Assembly: GCA_947496705.1 (NCBI GenBank) | Contig: CANMDW010000001.1 | Coordinates: forward strand, 1,008,394 to 1,072,393 | Source: an uncultured Aquimarina sp. | GTDB lineage: Bacteria > Bacteroidota > Bacteroidia > Flavobacteriales > Flavobacteriaceae | Direction: 5' to 3' | DNA length: 64,000 bases | Shown: in pieces, positions 38,004 to 47,793 of the stretch | Position numbering within the stretch: position 1 is the stretch's first letter | How the letters are laid out: the number at the start of each line of letters is the position of its first letter | Translations under genes and position numbers: made by a program | The notes under the pieces: model-generated | What the model saw: only the letters and a program-made list of their open reading frames with translations | What the model was told of the DNA's origin: nothing | Database searches by the model: none

Positions 38004-38447
38004 TTATCCTTTTGAAATGTCATTGGCAAGCTCATTACTGTCATTGGCATTTTTAGGGAAATAGTGTTGTAATTGTTCTCCTATAGTAAGGATTCCGTCA
38101 ACTAGTCCTTGTGCGAAGTTTCCTGTTTTGAATTGTTTTAAGATACTATCTCTGGTGATCTCCCAGAAATTATCGGTAACAGCGTTATGAATCCCTTGAT
38201 CCCCAAAAATAGCAAACCTATGATCTTTAACAGCAACATAGATTAATACTCCATTGCATTCGGTAGTATTATTCATTTGTAACCAGTAAAAGATTTCTTT
38301 GGCTCTATCAAGCACATCTAAACTGGTGTGATTCTCTATATGAATACGAATTTCTCCCGATGTAGCTTTTTCTGCATTTCGGATCGCAGTAATTATTTGC
38401 TGTTCTTGATCTGCAGTGATAAAATCTTCAGTTTTTGTTTTAGACAT
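38004..38447 (-). CDS. TPM-domain protein (YgcG-like)
   Basis: A 147-residue protein with a TPM (DUF477) fold: ITAAIRNAEKATSGEIRIHIEN-like start (IRNAEKATSGEIRIHI), then CNGVLIYVAVKDHRFAIFGDQGIHN. It has no signal peptide or C-terminal membrane helix, unlike longer YgcG proteins. TPM proteins regularly accompany lemA, as here with a 2 bp gap, and in other species take part in membrane-associated complexes of unclear role. It is the last gene of the minus-strand cluster. Confidence 0.88.
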   Translation of the reverse strand: MSKTKTEDFITADQEQQIITAIRNAEKATSGEIRIHIENHTSLDVLDRAKEIFYWLQMNNTTECNGVLIYVAVKDHRFAIFGDQGIHNAVTDNFWEITRDSILKQFKTGNFAQGLVDGILTIGEQLQHYFPKNANDSNELANDISKG

Positions 38448-38449
38448 TA

Positions 38450-39049
38450 TTAAAAATTAAAATCAATGTCTGGTACTTTTTCGGTCCCTTCATCAGCTTT
38501 AAATCTAGCCATGCCATCAATACCGTCAAAAGCTTTTAAAACAATATTGTTAGGAAAGATTTTGATATATTTATTATAGGCGCCGACAGCTATATTATAT
38601 CGATTGCGCTCAACATTAATTCTATTCTCTGTTCCTTCTAATTGTGTTTGAAGATTCAGAAAATTTTGATTTGCTTTTAAATCCGGGTACCGTTCTACTG
38701 TTACCAATAATCTAGATAAAGCAGAGGTCAAACCTCCTTGTGCTTGTTGAAATTGTGCCATTTGATCTGGAGTAATATTGCTTGGGTCTATATTTACCGA
38801 AGTGGCTTTAGATCTGGCTTCAATTACTTCTTTTAAGGTTGTACGCTCAAAATCTGCAGCACCTTGAACTGTTTTGACTAGATTTCCGATAAGGTCACTA
38901 CGTCTTTGGTAAGCACTTTCTACATTGGACCAAGCCGTTTTGGCGTCTTCCTGAAGTACTATTGCATTATTGTATCTACCTGCAAATAGTGTGTATAAAA
39001 TACCACCGATTACAATGAGTACCAGTATTGGGATTAAAAGCTTTTTCAT
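38450..39049 (-). CDS. lemA: LemA family membrane protein
   Basis: The 199-residue protein has one N-terminal membrane helix (LLIPILVLIVIGGILYTLF) followed by the helical LemA domain (NAIVLQEDAKTAWSNVESAYQRRSDLI in part, LVTVERYPDLKANQNFLNLQ, ENRINVERNRYN). The function is poorly known; it is coupled to a TPM gene here as in many genomes. It is 23 bp after the MerR gene, within one operon. Confidence 0.94.
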   Translation of the reverse strand: MKKLLIPILVLIVIGGILYTLFAGRYNNAIVLQEDAKTAWSNVESAYQRRSDLIGNLVKTVQGAADFERTTLKEVIEARSKATSVNIDPSNITPDQMAQFQQAQGGLTSALSRLLVTVERYPDLKANQNFLNLQTQLEGTENRINVERNRYNIAVGAYNKYIKIFPNNIVLKAFDGIDGMARFKADEGTEKVPDIDFNF

Positions 39050-39072
39050 AACTTATAAAGATGATTTTGTTG

Positions 39073-39402
39073 TTATAGTTGCTCCTTAATTTTAAGTAGC
39101 TGCCCTTTGATAGACTCTAGTTTGCGAATGATATCAAAACTATCAAGCGCTTCTCGCTTTTGTTCTTTAAGATGAATTTTTGCCCCCTCGAGAGTAAATC
39201 CGCGTTCTTTTACCAAATGGTAAATTAATTCGAGGTTTTTGATATCTTCCGGAGTGAATTTTCGGTTACCTTTAGCATTTTTCTTAGGTTTCAGAATGTC
39301 AAATTCTTTTTCCCAAAAACGAATCAAAGAGGCATTTACATCAAATGCTTCAGCCACTTCACCGATACCGTAATACATCTTTTTTGGCAAGTCTACATAC
39401 AT
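39073..39402 (-). CDS. MerR-family transcriptional regulator
   Basis: This 109-residue protein has a MerR helix-turn-helix (KMYYGIGEVAEAFDVNASLIRFWEKEF, about 8-35) and the following helices (EDIKNLELIYHLVKERGFTLEGAKIHL). It lacks a C-terminal effector domain and ends in a short coiled coil. It starts 2 bp after the CapA stop, so it is translated from the M23-CapA operon. Its targets are not evident. Confidence 0.9.
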   Translation of the reverse strand: MYVDLPKKMYYGIGEVAEAFDVNASLIRFWEKEFDILKPKKNAKGNRKFTPEDIKNLELIYHLVKERGFTLEGAKIHLKEQKREALDSFDIIRKLESIKGQLLKIKEQL

Positions 39403-39404
39403 AA

Positions 39405-40514
39405 TTACTTAATATTTTGTTGTGTAAAACTTCCGTCATCTTCAAAAATGAGCTTGCTTTCTGGAAAGTCTTCTTCGGTAAGTCGTTTAATTTCCTTAAG
39501 TGCTCTTTTTTTCTCATCCATAAAAGGGTAAATTTCATCTATCTGCTTTGCAGAATGAAGTTTTCCTTTGATAAAATTTCCTGTAAGATCAATTTCGATT
39601 TCTGCAATGGGGGCATACCCTTTAATCCCATCCAGATTAAATCTGGAATAGGTACAAAAATTACCTAAACTATAGGCAATAAACTTATTTTTATATACTT
39701 CAAAAGCCCTGGATACGTGTGGGCCATGTCCTAGAATAATATCGGCACCTGCATCAATCATTGTGTGTGCAAAGCGATACACATTACCACGATCTTCTCC
39801 GTAAAAACGTTCTGTTTTTCGGGTTACATGAGTGTATTTCAGCCCTTCAGCCCCTCCATGAAAAGAAACAATCACAATATCTGCTTTTTGTTTAAGTTCG
39901 GTTACTATTTTTTTTGCATTGGGTAAGTTATGAATTTTTATGCAATCTTTATTTGGGGCAAAAGCACAAAAACCATACGTAATTCCATTTTTTTCAAAAA
40001 TTGTAAAAGGTTGGGCAAATATCCCGGCATAGGCAATATGATGCTTTTCGAGGGTTTTTGAAGTATTTTTTATTCCGATTTCTCCAAAATCACCAATGTG
40101 ATTATTGGCGATACTCATAACATCAAAACCGCTTTCCTCAAGGTATTTTCCATAGGATTCCGGTGACCTGAATGAATAACATTTTGAGGGATCAGAACAG
40201 CTTTTGGCATTCTCACCTTCATCGGTGAGTGTGCCTTCCAAATTTCCAAAAAGGATATCGGCTTGAGTCAAAATTGCATTAACATCATCAAAAGGCCCTT
40301 TGCCTTCGGGAGGTAAATAACTATCATTGGGGAAGTTGGTTCCCATCATGATATCACCAACGGCCATGATCTTAATACGCTTAGGTTTTGCTAATTTTAG
40401 TTGGGTGTTTTTGGCAATAGTGTACATCGAATCAAGTACCTCTTTTGAATATTTTTGAGCCTGTATTGAAAGACTAAACCCAAAAATGATTACAAAAAAA
40501 AGTACGTTACGCAT
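39405..40514 (-). CDS. CapA-family metallophosphatase-like protein
   Basis: The 369-residue secreted protein begins with a signal peptide (NVLFFVIIFGFSLSIQAQ). The CapA fold is shown by KIMAVGDIMMGTNFP (about 47-60), ADILFGNLEGTLTD, DVMSIANNHIGDFGEIGI and ILGHGPHVSRAFEVYKNKFIAYSLGNF. In Bacillus, CapA/PgsA acts in poly-gamma-glutamate export, but no other pgs gene is nearby, so an envelope role in this M23-containing operon is more likely. Confidence 0.9.
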   Translation of the reverse strand: MRNVLFFVIIFGFSLSIQAQKYSKEVLDSMYTIAKNTQLKLAKPKRIKIMAVGDIMMGTNFPNDSYLPPEGKGPFDDVNAILTQADILFGNLEGTLTDEGENAKSCSDPSKCYSFRSPESYGKYLEESGFDVMSIANNHIGDFGEIGIKNTSKTLEKHHIAYAGIFAQPFTIFEKNGITYGFCAFAPNKDCIKIHNLPNAKKIVTELKQKADIVIVSFHGGAEGLKYTHVTRKTERFYGEDRGNVYRFAHTMIDAGADIILGHGPHVSRAFEVYKNKFIAYSLGNFCTYSRFNLDGIKGYAPIAEIEIDLTGNFIKGKLHSAKQIDEIYPFMDEKKRALKEIKRLTEEDFPESKLIFEDDGSFTQQNIK

Positions 40515-40521
40515 CTATTAT

Positions 40522-41499
40522 TTAATCTAAAGATTCGTTGATCAGATTGGAAGCTTTGAGCATTTCACTAAACTCTTCCGAAGTCAAACTTCCATAATAA
40601 AAGTTACGGGGATTAATACGTTCACCGTCTTTAAATATTTCATAATGAAGATGTGGCGCAACCGATCTACCTGTACTGCCTACATATCCAATGACATCTC
40701 CGCGGTTAATTTTCTGCCCTTTCTTTACATTATATTTACTTAAATGGGCATACAAACTAACATAATTAAAACCGTGGTCAATACGCACATGTCTTCCGTA
40801 GCCTGTAGAATTGGCATCTGCCCTGGTGACAACACCATTTCCTGATGCATAAACGGGTGTTCCTGTTGAAGCAGAGAAATCCATCCCGTAGTGAAATTTT
40901 CTAGCTTTTGTAAATGGGTCACTTCGCCATCCAAATCCCGAAGCCATTCGCCTTAAATCAGAGTTTTGTACCGGTTGGATTGCAGGAATTGTAGCCAACA
41001 ACTCTTCTTTTTGCTCTGCAAGATTAGCAATCTCATCCAGTGATTTTGATTGCACGACAATTTGCTTTGTTAATTTATCTATTCGCTCACTACTTCCGAT
41101 AATGATTTCAGAATTATCAAAACCTTCCAGATTTTTATATCGGTTTACTCCTCCAAACCCGGCATTACGCAGTTCTTCAGGAATTGGATTAGCACCAAAA
41201 TAGAGACGGTATATATTATCATCACGTTCTGCTATTTCTTTCAGGATATTTTCATCCCGTTTTAACCTTTTATTCATTAAGTCATACTGAAGCTGCATAT
41301 TCTCAAGCTCTCTTCGATAAGCTTTTTCCTTTGGAGTTTCTAATTGAGGGATATTGAGATATATGAGAAGCAATACAAAACCAGCCAAAAAAGTGCCAAT
41401 AACACCCAATGCAGCTATACCGAATTTTCGACCTTTCTTTTGCTCTATTTTGCGATAAGAAAGCGTATCACTATCATAGTAATATTTAACCTTTGACAT
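40522..41499 (-). CDS. M23-family peptidoglycan endopeptidase, membrane-anchored
   Basis: A 325-residue protein with an N-terminal membrane helix (FGIAALGVIGTFLAGFVLLLIYL, about 26-48), a coiled-coil stalk (about 60-100) and a C-terminal LytM/M23 domain: HYGMDFSASTGTPVYASGNGVV supplies the first His and Asp, VSLYAHLS and HLHYEIF the others. It would cut peptide crosslinks in peptidoglycan. It is the first gene of the minus-strand cluster M23-CapA-MerR-LemA-TPM and is divergent from alaS, with a palindromic repeat between them. Confidence 0.94.
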   Translation of the reverse strand: MSKVKYYYDSDTLSYRKIEQKKGRKFGIAALGVIGTFLAGFVLLLIYLNIPQLETPKEKAYRRELENMQLQYDLMNKRLKRDENILKEIAERDDNIYRLYFGANPIPEELRNAGFGGVNRYKNLEGFDNSEIIIGSSERIDKLTKQIVVQSKSLDEIANLAEQKEELLATIPAIQPVQNSDLRRMASGFGWRSDPFTKARKFHYGMDFSASTGTPVYASGNGVVTRADANSTGYGRHVRIDHGFNYVSLYAHLSKYNVKKGQKINRGDVIGYVGSTGRSVAPHLHYEIFKDGERINPRNFYYGSLTSEEFSEMLKASNLINESLD

Positions 41500-41716
41500 A
41501 ATCTAAAATATGCTATTTTTGCAGGATATCAACCAAAAAAGGCTTATTTATAGCCTGGACATCGCAACAAATATAATAAAATGTTGCTAAGTCGAGAAAA
41601 AACTTACGAATATCGATAAATTATTAGGTTTTAATATATTGAATAATAGCAAGTTAAATGCTTTTTTAAGTTGAATTTAAGCGTGTGAAATGAGCATGAT
41701 TAAGAGTTTCTGCTTT

Positions 41717-41807
41717 TCAGATCCCTATAGCTATCGGGATTTGGGCGAAATGATTATTATGCGACCCGAAGCGTTAGAAGGATCTGATTCCTGATAGCTA
41801 TAGGGAT
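41717..41807. repeat. Palindromic element in the M23/alaS intergenic region
   Basis: Two 18 bp arms, starting ATCCCTATAGCTATCG at 41721 and ending CTGATAGCTATAGGGAT at 41807, form an inverted repeat with 17 of 18 matches around about 50 bp. Nested in it, TCAGATCC (41717-41724) and GGATCTGA (41780-41787) give an alternative pairing. The rest of the 328 bp gap is AT-rich with no gene. It looks like a dispersed REP/MITE-like repeat rather than an alaS control site. Confidence 0.7.
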
Positions 41808-41827
41808 AAAAAACAAAACATAAACAG

Positions 41828-44461
41828 ATGAACTCCCAAGAAGTTAGAAATCAGTTTTTAGAATTTTTTACATCCAAAAAACACAGCATTGTAGCATCGG
41901 CACCGATGGTGATTAAGGATGATCCCACCTTGATGTTTACCAATGCAGGGATGAACCAGTTCAAAGAATACTTTTTGGGGAATGGTATTCCAAAAAATAA
42001 TCGTATTGCAGATACTCAAAAATGTCTGCGAGTAAGTGGTAAACACAATGATCTGGAGGAGGTAGGGATGGATACTTATCACCATACCATGTTTGAAATG
42101 CTTGGAAACTGGAGTTTTGGGGATTATTTTAAAAAAGAAGCGATTCATTGGGCATGGGAACTACTCACAGAAGTGTTTGGAATAGATAAAGACATACTTT
42201 ATGTTTCGGTTTTTGAAGGAGCAAAAGACGAAAACCTTGATATGGATCAGGAAGCCTATAATCTTTGGAAAGATATTGTTCCCGAAGACCGAATCATTAT
42301 GGGTAATAAGAAGGATAATTTTTGGGAAATGGGTGATCAGGGTCCTTGCGGGCCTTGTTCTGAAATTCACGTAGATATCCGTTCTGATGATGAGAAAGCT
42401 AAAATTCCGGGCAGGGATCTGGTCAATGCCGATCATCCGCAAGTCGTAGAGATCTGGAACCTGGTTTTTATGCAATTTAACAGAAAAGCAGATGGGTCGC
42501 TAGAAAAATTACCTGCCCAACATGTTGATACCGGTATGGGGTTTGAACGCCTGTGTATGGTATTACAAGGGGTAAAGTCTAATTATGACACCGATGTTTT
42601 TACACCCTTGATCAGAGAAATAGAGACCATTACCAATTCAAAATACGATAAAAATAGTGTACCTGCCGATGAAGATGGTAAAGTAAGTGTAGCGATTCGG
42701 GTGATTGCAGATCATGTGAGAGCAGTAGCATTCTCGATTGCCGATGGACAGTTGCCCAGTAATACAGGAGCGGGGTATGTGATCAGAAGAATTTTACGAA
42801 GAGCCATCAGGTACGGATTTACTTTTCTGGATACCAAAGAACCTTTTATCTATAAGTTGGTGGAGACCTTAAGTAAGCAGATGGGTAAAGCATTTCCCGA
42901 GCTAAAAGCGCAAAAAAACCTTATTGTGAATGTGATTAAAGAAGAGGAACACTCTTTTTTAAGAACACTGGACCAGGGGTTGGTTCTTTTGGATACTGTT
43001 ATTAAAAATACTAAAGGGAAAGTTGTTTCAGGAGAGAAAGCTTTTGAGTTATATGATACCTATGGGTTTCCGATTGATTTGACTGCTTTGATATTGAGTG
43101 AAGAAGGGTATGAGCTGGATGAAAAAGGTTTTGATACCGAATTACAAAAACAAAAGGAACGTTCGAGAGCAGCTTCGCAGGTTTCTACAGGAGATTGGGA
43201 AATTTTGATAGAAGGTCCTTCAGAAGAATTTATAGGGTACGACCACCTTTCGGCAGATGTAAAAATTACTCGCTACCGAAAAGTAAGTAGCAAGAAAGAA
43301 GGAGAATTATTTCAGCTGGTTTTTGATAACACACCCTTTTACCCAGAAGGAGGCGGACAAGTAGGCGATAAAGGATATTTGGAAGCATCCAATGGCGATG
43401 TAATTTATATTGTAGATACCAAAAAAGAGAACAATCTGATTGTTCACTTTTCGAAGAGTGTGCCCAAAAAGATAGCAGGAACATTTAAAGCAGTTGTAGA
43501 TAGCAAACAGAGAGCAAGAACAGCTTCTAATCATACGGCAACACATTTATTGCACCAGGCACTTCGTTCTGTTTTAGGAACGCATGTAGAGCAAAAAGGA
43601 TCTATGGTACATAGCGGTAATTTGCGGTTTGATTTTTCGCATTTTGCCAAAGTTTCTGCCGATGAATTGAAAGAAGTTGAGAATTTTGTAAATGCACGAA
43701 TTCGTGAGAACCTTCCGTTGGAAGAACATCGAAATATTTCATATGATAAAGCAATTGCCGAAGGAGCTATTGCGTTGTTTGGAGAAAAATACGGAGATTC
43801 GGTAAGGGCAATTCGATTTGGAGAGTCTATGGAACTATGCGGAGGAATACATGTAGAGAATACCAGAGACATCTGGCATTTTAAAATTACATCAGAAAGT
43901 GCAATAGCTGCAGGAATACGTCGTGTTGAGGCAATAACCAGTGATGCAGCAAAAGAATATTTTACCACTCAGTCTGAAGCTTTTAACGAGGTGAAAGCCG
44001 TGCTTAAGAATGTCAAAGATCCCGTGAAAGCAATAACATCTTTGCAGGATGAAAATGCAAACCTTAAAAAACAAATAGAGGTACTTTTAAAAGATAAAAC
44101 TAAAAACCTGAAAAGCGAACTCACTTCTGAATTCGAAGAAATAAAAGGGGTTAAGTTCTTAGCCAAAAAAGTAGATCTCGATGCTGCGGGCATTAAAGAT
44201 CTGTCTTTTGAACTAGGAGGTGAAATTGAAAATATCTTGTTGGTGTTTGGAGCCGAACAAAATGGTAAGGCATTACTATCTTGTTATGTATCCAAGAATT
44301 TGGTTGCCGAAAAAGAATTAAATGCCGGACAAATAGTTCGTGAACTTGGTAAATATATTCAAGGCGGCGGCGGCGGACAACCATTTTTTGCTACAGCAGG
44401 AGGAAAAAATCCGGCAGGAATAGAAGAAGCATTGAATAATGCTAAACAATATTTAAGCTAA
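41828..44461 (+). CDS. alaS: Alanine-tRNA ligase
   Basis: This 877-residue class II synthetase charges tRNA-Ala. The catalytic domain has [15 protein letters not shown] and [13 protein letters not shown] (about 165-180). The editing domain has the zinc-binding [11 protein letters not shown] (about 569-579) and CGGIHVENT (about 671). A coiled coil (about 730-765) and the C-Ala domain with [16 protein letters not shown] close the protein. Full length, intact. Confidence 0.98.
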   Translation: MNSQEVRNQFLEFFTSKKHSIVASAPMVIKDDPTLMFTNAGMNQFKEYFLGNGIPKNNRIADTQKCLRVSGKHNDLEEVGMDTYHHTMFEMLGNWSFGDYFKKEAIHWAWELLTEVFGIDKDILYVSVFEGAKDENLDMDQEAYNLWKDIVPEDRIIMGNKKDNFWEMGDQGPCGPCSEIHVDIRSDDEKAKIPGRDLVNADHPQVVEIWNLVFMQFNRKADGSLEKLPAQHVDTGMGFERLCMVLQGVKSNYDTDVFTPLIREIETITNSKYDKNSVPADEDGKVSVAIRVIADHVRAVAFSIADGQLPSNTGAGYVIRRILRRAIRYGFTFLDTKEPFIYKLVETLSKQMGKAFPELKAQKNLIVNVIKEEEHSFLRTLDQGLVLLDTVIKNTKGKVVSGEKAFELYDTYGFPIDLTALILSEEGYELDEKGFDTELQKQKERSRAASQVSTGDWEILIEGPSEEFIGYDHLSADVKITRYRKVSSKKEGELFQLVFDNTPFYPEGGGQVGDKGYLEASNGDVIYIVDTKKENNLIVHFSKSVPKKIAGTFKAVVDSKQRARTASNHTATHLLHQALRSVLGTHVEQKGSMVHSGNLRFDFSHFAKVSADELKEVENFVNARIRENLPLEEHRNISYDKAIAEGAIALFGEKYGDSVRAIRFGESMELCGGIHVENTRDIWHFKITSESAIAAGIRRVEAITSDAAKEYFTTQSEAFNEVKAVLKNVKDPVKAITSLQDENANLKKQIEVLLKDKTKNLKSELTSEFEEIKGVKFLAKKVDLDAAGIKDLSFELGGEIENILLVFGAEQNGKALLSCYVSKNLVAEKELNAGQIVRELGKYIQGGGGGQPFFATAGGKNPAGIEEALNNAKQYLS

Positions 44462-44531
44462 CTACTTACGCAAAGATGCTAAAATGTAAAGAGAGGTTCA
44501 GAATAATGAAGAAGAATGGTTCGAAAATGAA

Positions 44532-44892
44532 TTGGCTGGTATTATTGTTGATTGCTCATGTCATATTCATGTTGAGTTAGATCCTGGACTTTTTGAATCT
44601 GTTTATGAGGAGATTATGTTTCATGAGTTAACTTCAATTGGTTTGAAAGTTGAAAGGCAAAAAGCATTACCTGTGATTTGGAAAGGAAAAACAATGGATA
44701 TGGGATTTCGAACAGACTTAATAGTTGAAGACAAAGTCATTGTAGAGTTAAAGTCGGTTGAAAAGATTGCTCCGGTGCATTCAAAACAGCTGTTGACCTA
44801 TCTGAAATTAACAGGTATGAAGTTAGGGTTATTGATAAATTTTATATAGTCCTTTAATTAAAACAGGGATAACAAGGATAGTAAATGGATAA
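44532..44892 (+). pseudogene. GxxExxY protein, frameshifted
   Basis: The frame encodes AGIIVDCSCHIHVEL-DPGLFESVYEEIMF, the family signature GxxExxY, then LKVERQKALPVIWKG and VEDKVIVELKSVEKI, which resembles a PD-(D/E)xK nuclease core. It stops at 44847-44849 right after LGLLINF. The next frame continues as SPLIKTGITRIVNG to a stop at 44890-44892, exactly the family C-terminus (NxxLIKxGIxRIVN), so a one-base insertion near 44842-44847 broke it. No ATG fits the 5' end; only a TTG at 44532 does. Family role unknown. Confidence 0.85.
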
Positions 44893-44954
44893 TAATCTTT
44901 TATGTGTATCTTATTGAAAATAAAACCTTTGCATCTTTGTGTGATCTACAATAT

Positions 44955-45902
44955 ATGAACCTACAAACCAAAATAGCATTACCACCTAGAGAACCTAAGA
45001 TTGATTATGAGTCTGAGGTAGTACTATTAGGTTCCTGTTTTGCAGAGAATATTGGAAAGAAATTCGAGTATTTCAAATTCAGAAACTGTATCAATCCATT
45101 AGGTATTCTGTTTCATCCCAAAGCGATTGAAACTTTTTTGTGGATGGCTACTCAGGATGAAAAATATACCGAAACCGATTTATTTTATCATAATGAGCGC
45201 TGGCATTGTTTTGATGCACACTCTTCCTTAAGCAATTCTGACCAGGATACTTTACTTTTGGGGTTAAATGATGCATTAACCCGTACTAAAGAAGAAATAC
45301 AATCTGCAACACATATTTTTATTACTTTAGGTACTGCCTGGGTGTATCGCTTAAAGACGTTGGATATGATTGTCGCGAATTGCCATAAAATCCCACAAAA
45401 AGAGTTTGATAAAGAATTATTATCGGTCAAGGAGGTTGAACAATGTCTTCAAAATTGTATGAATTTAATACAAAGCCTTAATTCAGCAGCTCAAATCATA
45501 TTTACAGTCTCTCCGGTAAGACATTCTAAAGATGGATTTGTAGAGAATACTAGAAGTAAATCTCATCTAATTGCTGCGGTCCATAAAACTATAGAGGAAA
45601 GTGAAAGTTTTGACTATTTTCCATCTTATGAAATTATGATGGATGAACTTAGAGACTATCGATTCTATGGGTCAGATATGATTCACCCTAGCGAACTTGC
45701 GATTCAATATATTTGGGAACTTTTTTCTGAGATTTGGGTTTCAGAAAAGGCTAAAAATACGATGAAACAAGTTGAAGAAGTGCAAAAAGGACTAACGCAT
45801 AGGCCATTTAACCCAAATAGTGAAAAATATACTTCGTTTCTGAAAAAATTAACTTCAAAAAAGAATCAACTTCAGCAAGAATACCCATTTATGAGTTTCT
45901 AA
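44955..45902 (+). CDS. GSCFA domain protein
   Basis: The ATG at 44955 (MNLQTKIALPPREPKIDYES) gives 315 residues; an upstream start would add an unconserved stretch. The GSCFA signature VVLLGSCFAENIG lies at about 23-35 and resembles the GDS(L)-type catalytic block of SGNH hydrolases, and a later DMIHPSELA supplies a likely Asp/His pair. FITLGTAWVYRL and FTVSPVRHSKDGF are also family features. Its substrate is unknown. It is convergent with the hydroxylase gene, only 14 bp apart. Confidence 0.9.
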   Translation: MNLQTKIALPPREPKIDYESEVVLLGSCFAENIGKKFEYFKFRNCINPLGILFHPKAIETFLWMATQDEKYTETDLFYHNERWHCFDAHSSLSNSDQDTLLLGLNDALTRTKEEIQSATHIFITLGTAWVYRLKTLDMIVANCHKIPQKEFDKELLSVKEVEQCLQNCMNLIQSLNSAAQIIFTVSPVRHSKDGFVENTRSKSHLIAAVHKTIEESESFDYFPSYEIMMDELRDYRFYGSDMIHPSELAIQYIWELFSEIWVSEKAKNTMKQVEEVQKGLTHRPFNPNSEKYTSFLKKLTSKKNQLQQEYPFMSF

Positions 45903-45916
45903 AAGCTTATGATCTT

Positions 45917-47698
45917 TTATGCTGTTGTAAAGTTTGTGTCAATCATCCCTATGCCACTGTCTATTAAATGCTTGATGTCTGGTCTTTCAATTTTAATACG
46001 TTCTAAATGGTTTAGGATTTGTGTAGTAAATTTTGAATCCCGATCATAAACGAGCTCATAAATCTCAATGGGTAATAACCAATCGCCGGAGTGATCTGCC
46101 TTCAGAATTTCAAAAGCGGCTTCTAATGAAAATTTAGTATTTTTTCCTTCTCTGATATTTTTTACAGATTCATATAACGAATGTAATTCTAGTTGTTTTT
46201 CAGAATAGGAACGTTTTACAGTTTCTGAAGAAGGATTATGGGTTACCAGATCAAAAGAGTAGTCATCTGCCGGGCCAGAGAATGCAGATACGATTTCTTT
46301 TCCTACCGCCAGATCAAAGGTGCCCCATTCGGGTTTAAAGAGATATTCGTCCTTATATTTGATGGTACATTCACTAAATTGGATTAAAATAAGCTCTCCC
46401 TGAATATTACGCATACCGGTAATATTGGTTCCTGCTACAGTAATTCCGCTTTCAAATTCAAACTCTATATATTCACCATCATAAAAATTATAAGCTTTCA
46501 GGTCTCGCGGAGACATATTTTCTATGGCAAGGTTAATTCCTTTTAGTTTTCCCAGAGGAGATCTAAACCCATTAGGATGAGTATCAATACCATGACCAAT
46601 CAATTCTTTTTCTCTAAACGACAGTGCTGTAGGTCCCGAAGTCTCAAAATAAATAACTTCGTTATCCTCATTTTTTATCATTCGGGTGAAAACCCCAGAG
46701 ATTTGTAACCCGGTGCTCAATTCAATGGTTCCCAGGTTTTCTGATTCGATCAATTTTGCCAATCCCCGATGTCCTCCTTTGCGCAAAGCCATGGTATCTG
46801 CAAATTCTTCCAGTACCTGACACAAATAAGCAAAATCTGGGGTTACAAAAAGTTGGGGTTGAGGTTTGGTAATATCAAAATCCTGATAAGCTGCTTCAGG
46901 CGAGTATGGCAGCTTTTTCACCTGATTGGTCATGCACCACTCACTTTCGCCAATAGAAGAGAGTAATCCTGCGCCATATATTTTAGGGTTTTCTACAGTG
47001 CCAATAAGACCATATTCTACCGTCCACCAATGCAGATTGCGTATCAAAGCCATCTCTGATGGGGTAGATTTTTGGTTTTGTAATACCGAAACTCTTTTTT
47101 CTGCTGCTGCTATATCATTTGAATTTGTATCCTGTGCTTCTTTTAAAATAGAAAGTGTGCGCACAGCTTCATACATTTCATAATCTTTTTTTGAAGAAAT
47201 TGCTTTACACCCTATTTTTCCGAAGCGGCGCAGATATTCTGCATAATCCGGATTGGCAATAATAGGCGCGTGTCCTGCAGCTTCGTGAATAATATCTGGA
47301 GCGGGGGTGTATTCTATATTTTCAAGCTGTCTGATATCGGAAGCAATTACAAGAATATTATACGCCTGAAACTCCATAAAAGCATTTGGAGGAATAAAAC
47401 CATCTACGGCAACCGCTGCCCAACCTATTTCTTTTAAGATTCTGTTCATTCCATACATACTGGGGATTTCATCGATAGAAATACCGGTCTTTTTAAGACC
47501 ATTTTGATACGAACCATGAGCAACTTTATGAAGTGAAGTAATGTTTTTTCGCATTACATATCTCCATACTGCTTGATCTATCGGGGTATACTCCTCATAA
47601 TCTTGAGGTTTTATATATTGTTTTAAGTGAGGTGGCAACCTATCTATTAGTGGATTCGAAGCGATATTTAAAGACATGTAGAAATCGATTTTAGTCAA
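45917..47698 (-). CDS. Aromatic amino acid (phenylalanine 4-) hydroxylase, long form
   Basis: The catalytic core has PDIIHEAAGHAPII (about 135-148), providing the two Fe(II)-binding His, and WWTVEYGLIG, the Glu ligand. It would hydroxylate phenylalanine to tyrosine using tetrahydropterin and O2. At 593 residues it is about twice the usual proteobacterial PhhA; the extra C-terminal half (from about 340) is strand-rich (FETSGPTALSFREKELIGHGIDTHP) with no domain I recognise, as in other Bacteroidota forms. It is divergent from the protease gene. Confidence 0.92.
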   Translation of the reverse strand: MTKIDFYMSLNIASNPLIDRLPPHLKQYIKPQDYEEYTPIDQAVWRYVMRKNITSLHKVAHGSYQNGLKKTGISIDEIPSMYGMNRILKEIGWAAVAVDGFIPPNAFMEFQAYNILVIASDIRQLENIEYTPAPDIIHEAAGHAPIIANPDYAEYLRRFGKIGCKAISSKKDYEMYEAVRTLSILKEAQDTNSNDIAAAEKRVSVLQNQKSTPSEMALIRNLHWWTVEYGLIGTVENPKIYGAGLLSSIGESEWCMTNQVKKLPYSPEAAYQDFDITKPQPQLFVTPDFAYLCQVLEEFADTMALRKGGHRGLAKLIESENLGTIELSTGLQISGVFTRMIKNEDNEVIYFETSGPTALSFREKELIGHGIDTHPNGFRSPLGKLKGINLAIENMSPRDLKAYNFYDGEYIEFEFESGITVAGTNITGMRNIQGELILIQFSECTIKYKDEYLFKPEWGTFDLAVGKEIVSAFSGPADDYSFDLVTHNPSSETVKRSYSEKQLELHSLYESVKNIREGKNTKFSLEAAFEILKADHSGDWLLPIEIYELVYDRDSKFTTQILNHLERIKIERPDIKHLIDSGIGMIDTNFTTA

Positions 47699-47793
47699 AA
47701 CATTTTCAAATGGAAAATTAATAGTTTATTTTGATATTGAAGTATAAGTAAATACCTAAATTTACGTTTCATATAAAAAATCTTGTTGTGAAA

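Noticed and set aside
41717..41807. T-box or other riboswitch upstream of alaS
   Set aside because: The structure is a simple inverted repeat without T-box or specifier features, and Bacteroidota do not usually use T-boxes.
43531..43968. Antisense reading frame of 145 codons in alaS
   Set aside because: It lies wholly inside the conserved editing domain of alaS and has no recognisable features.
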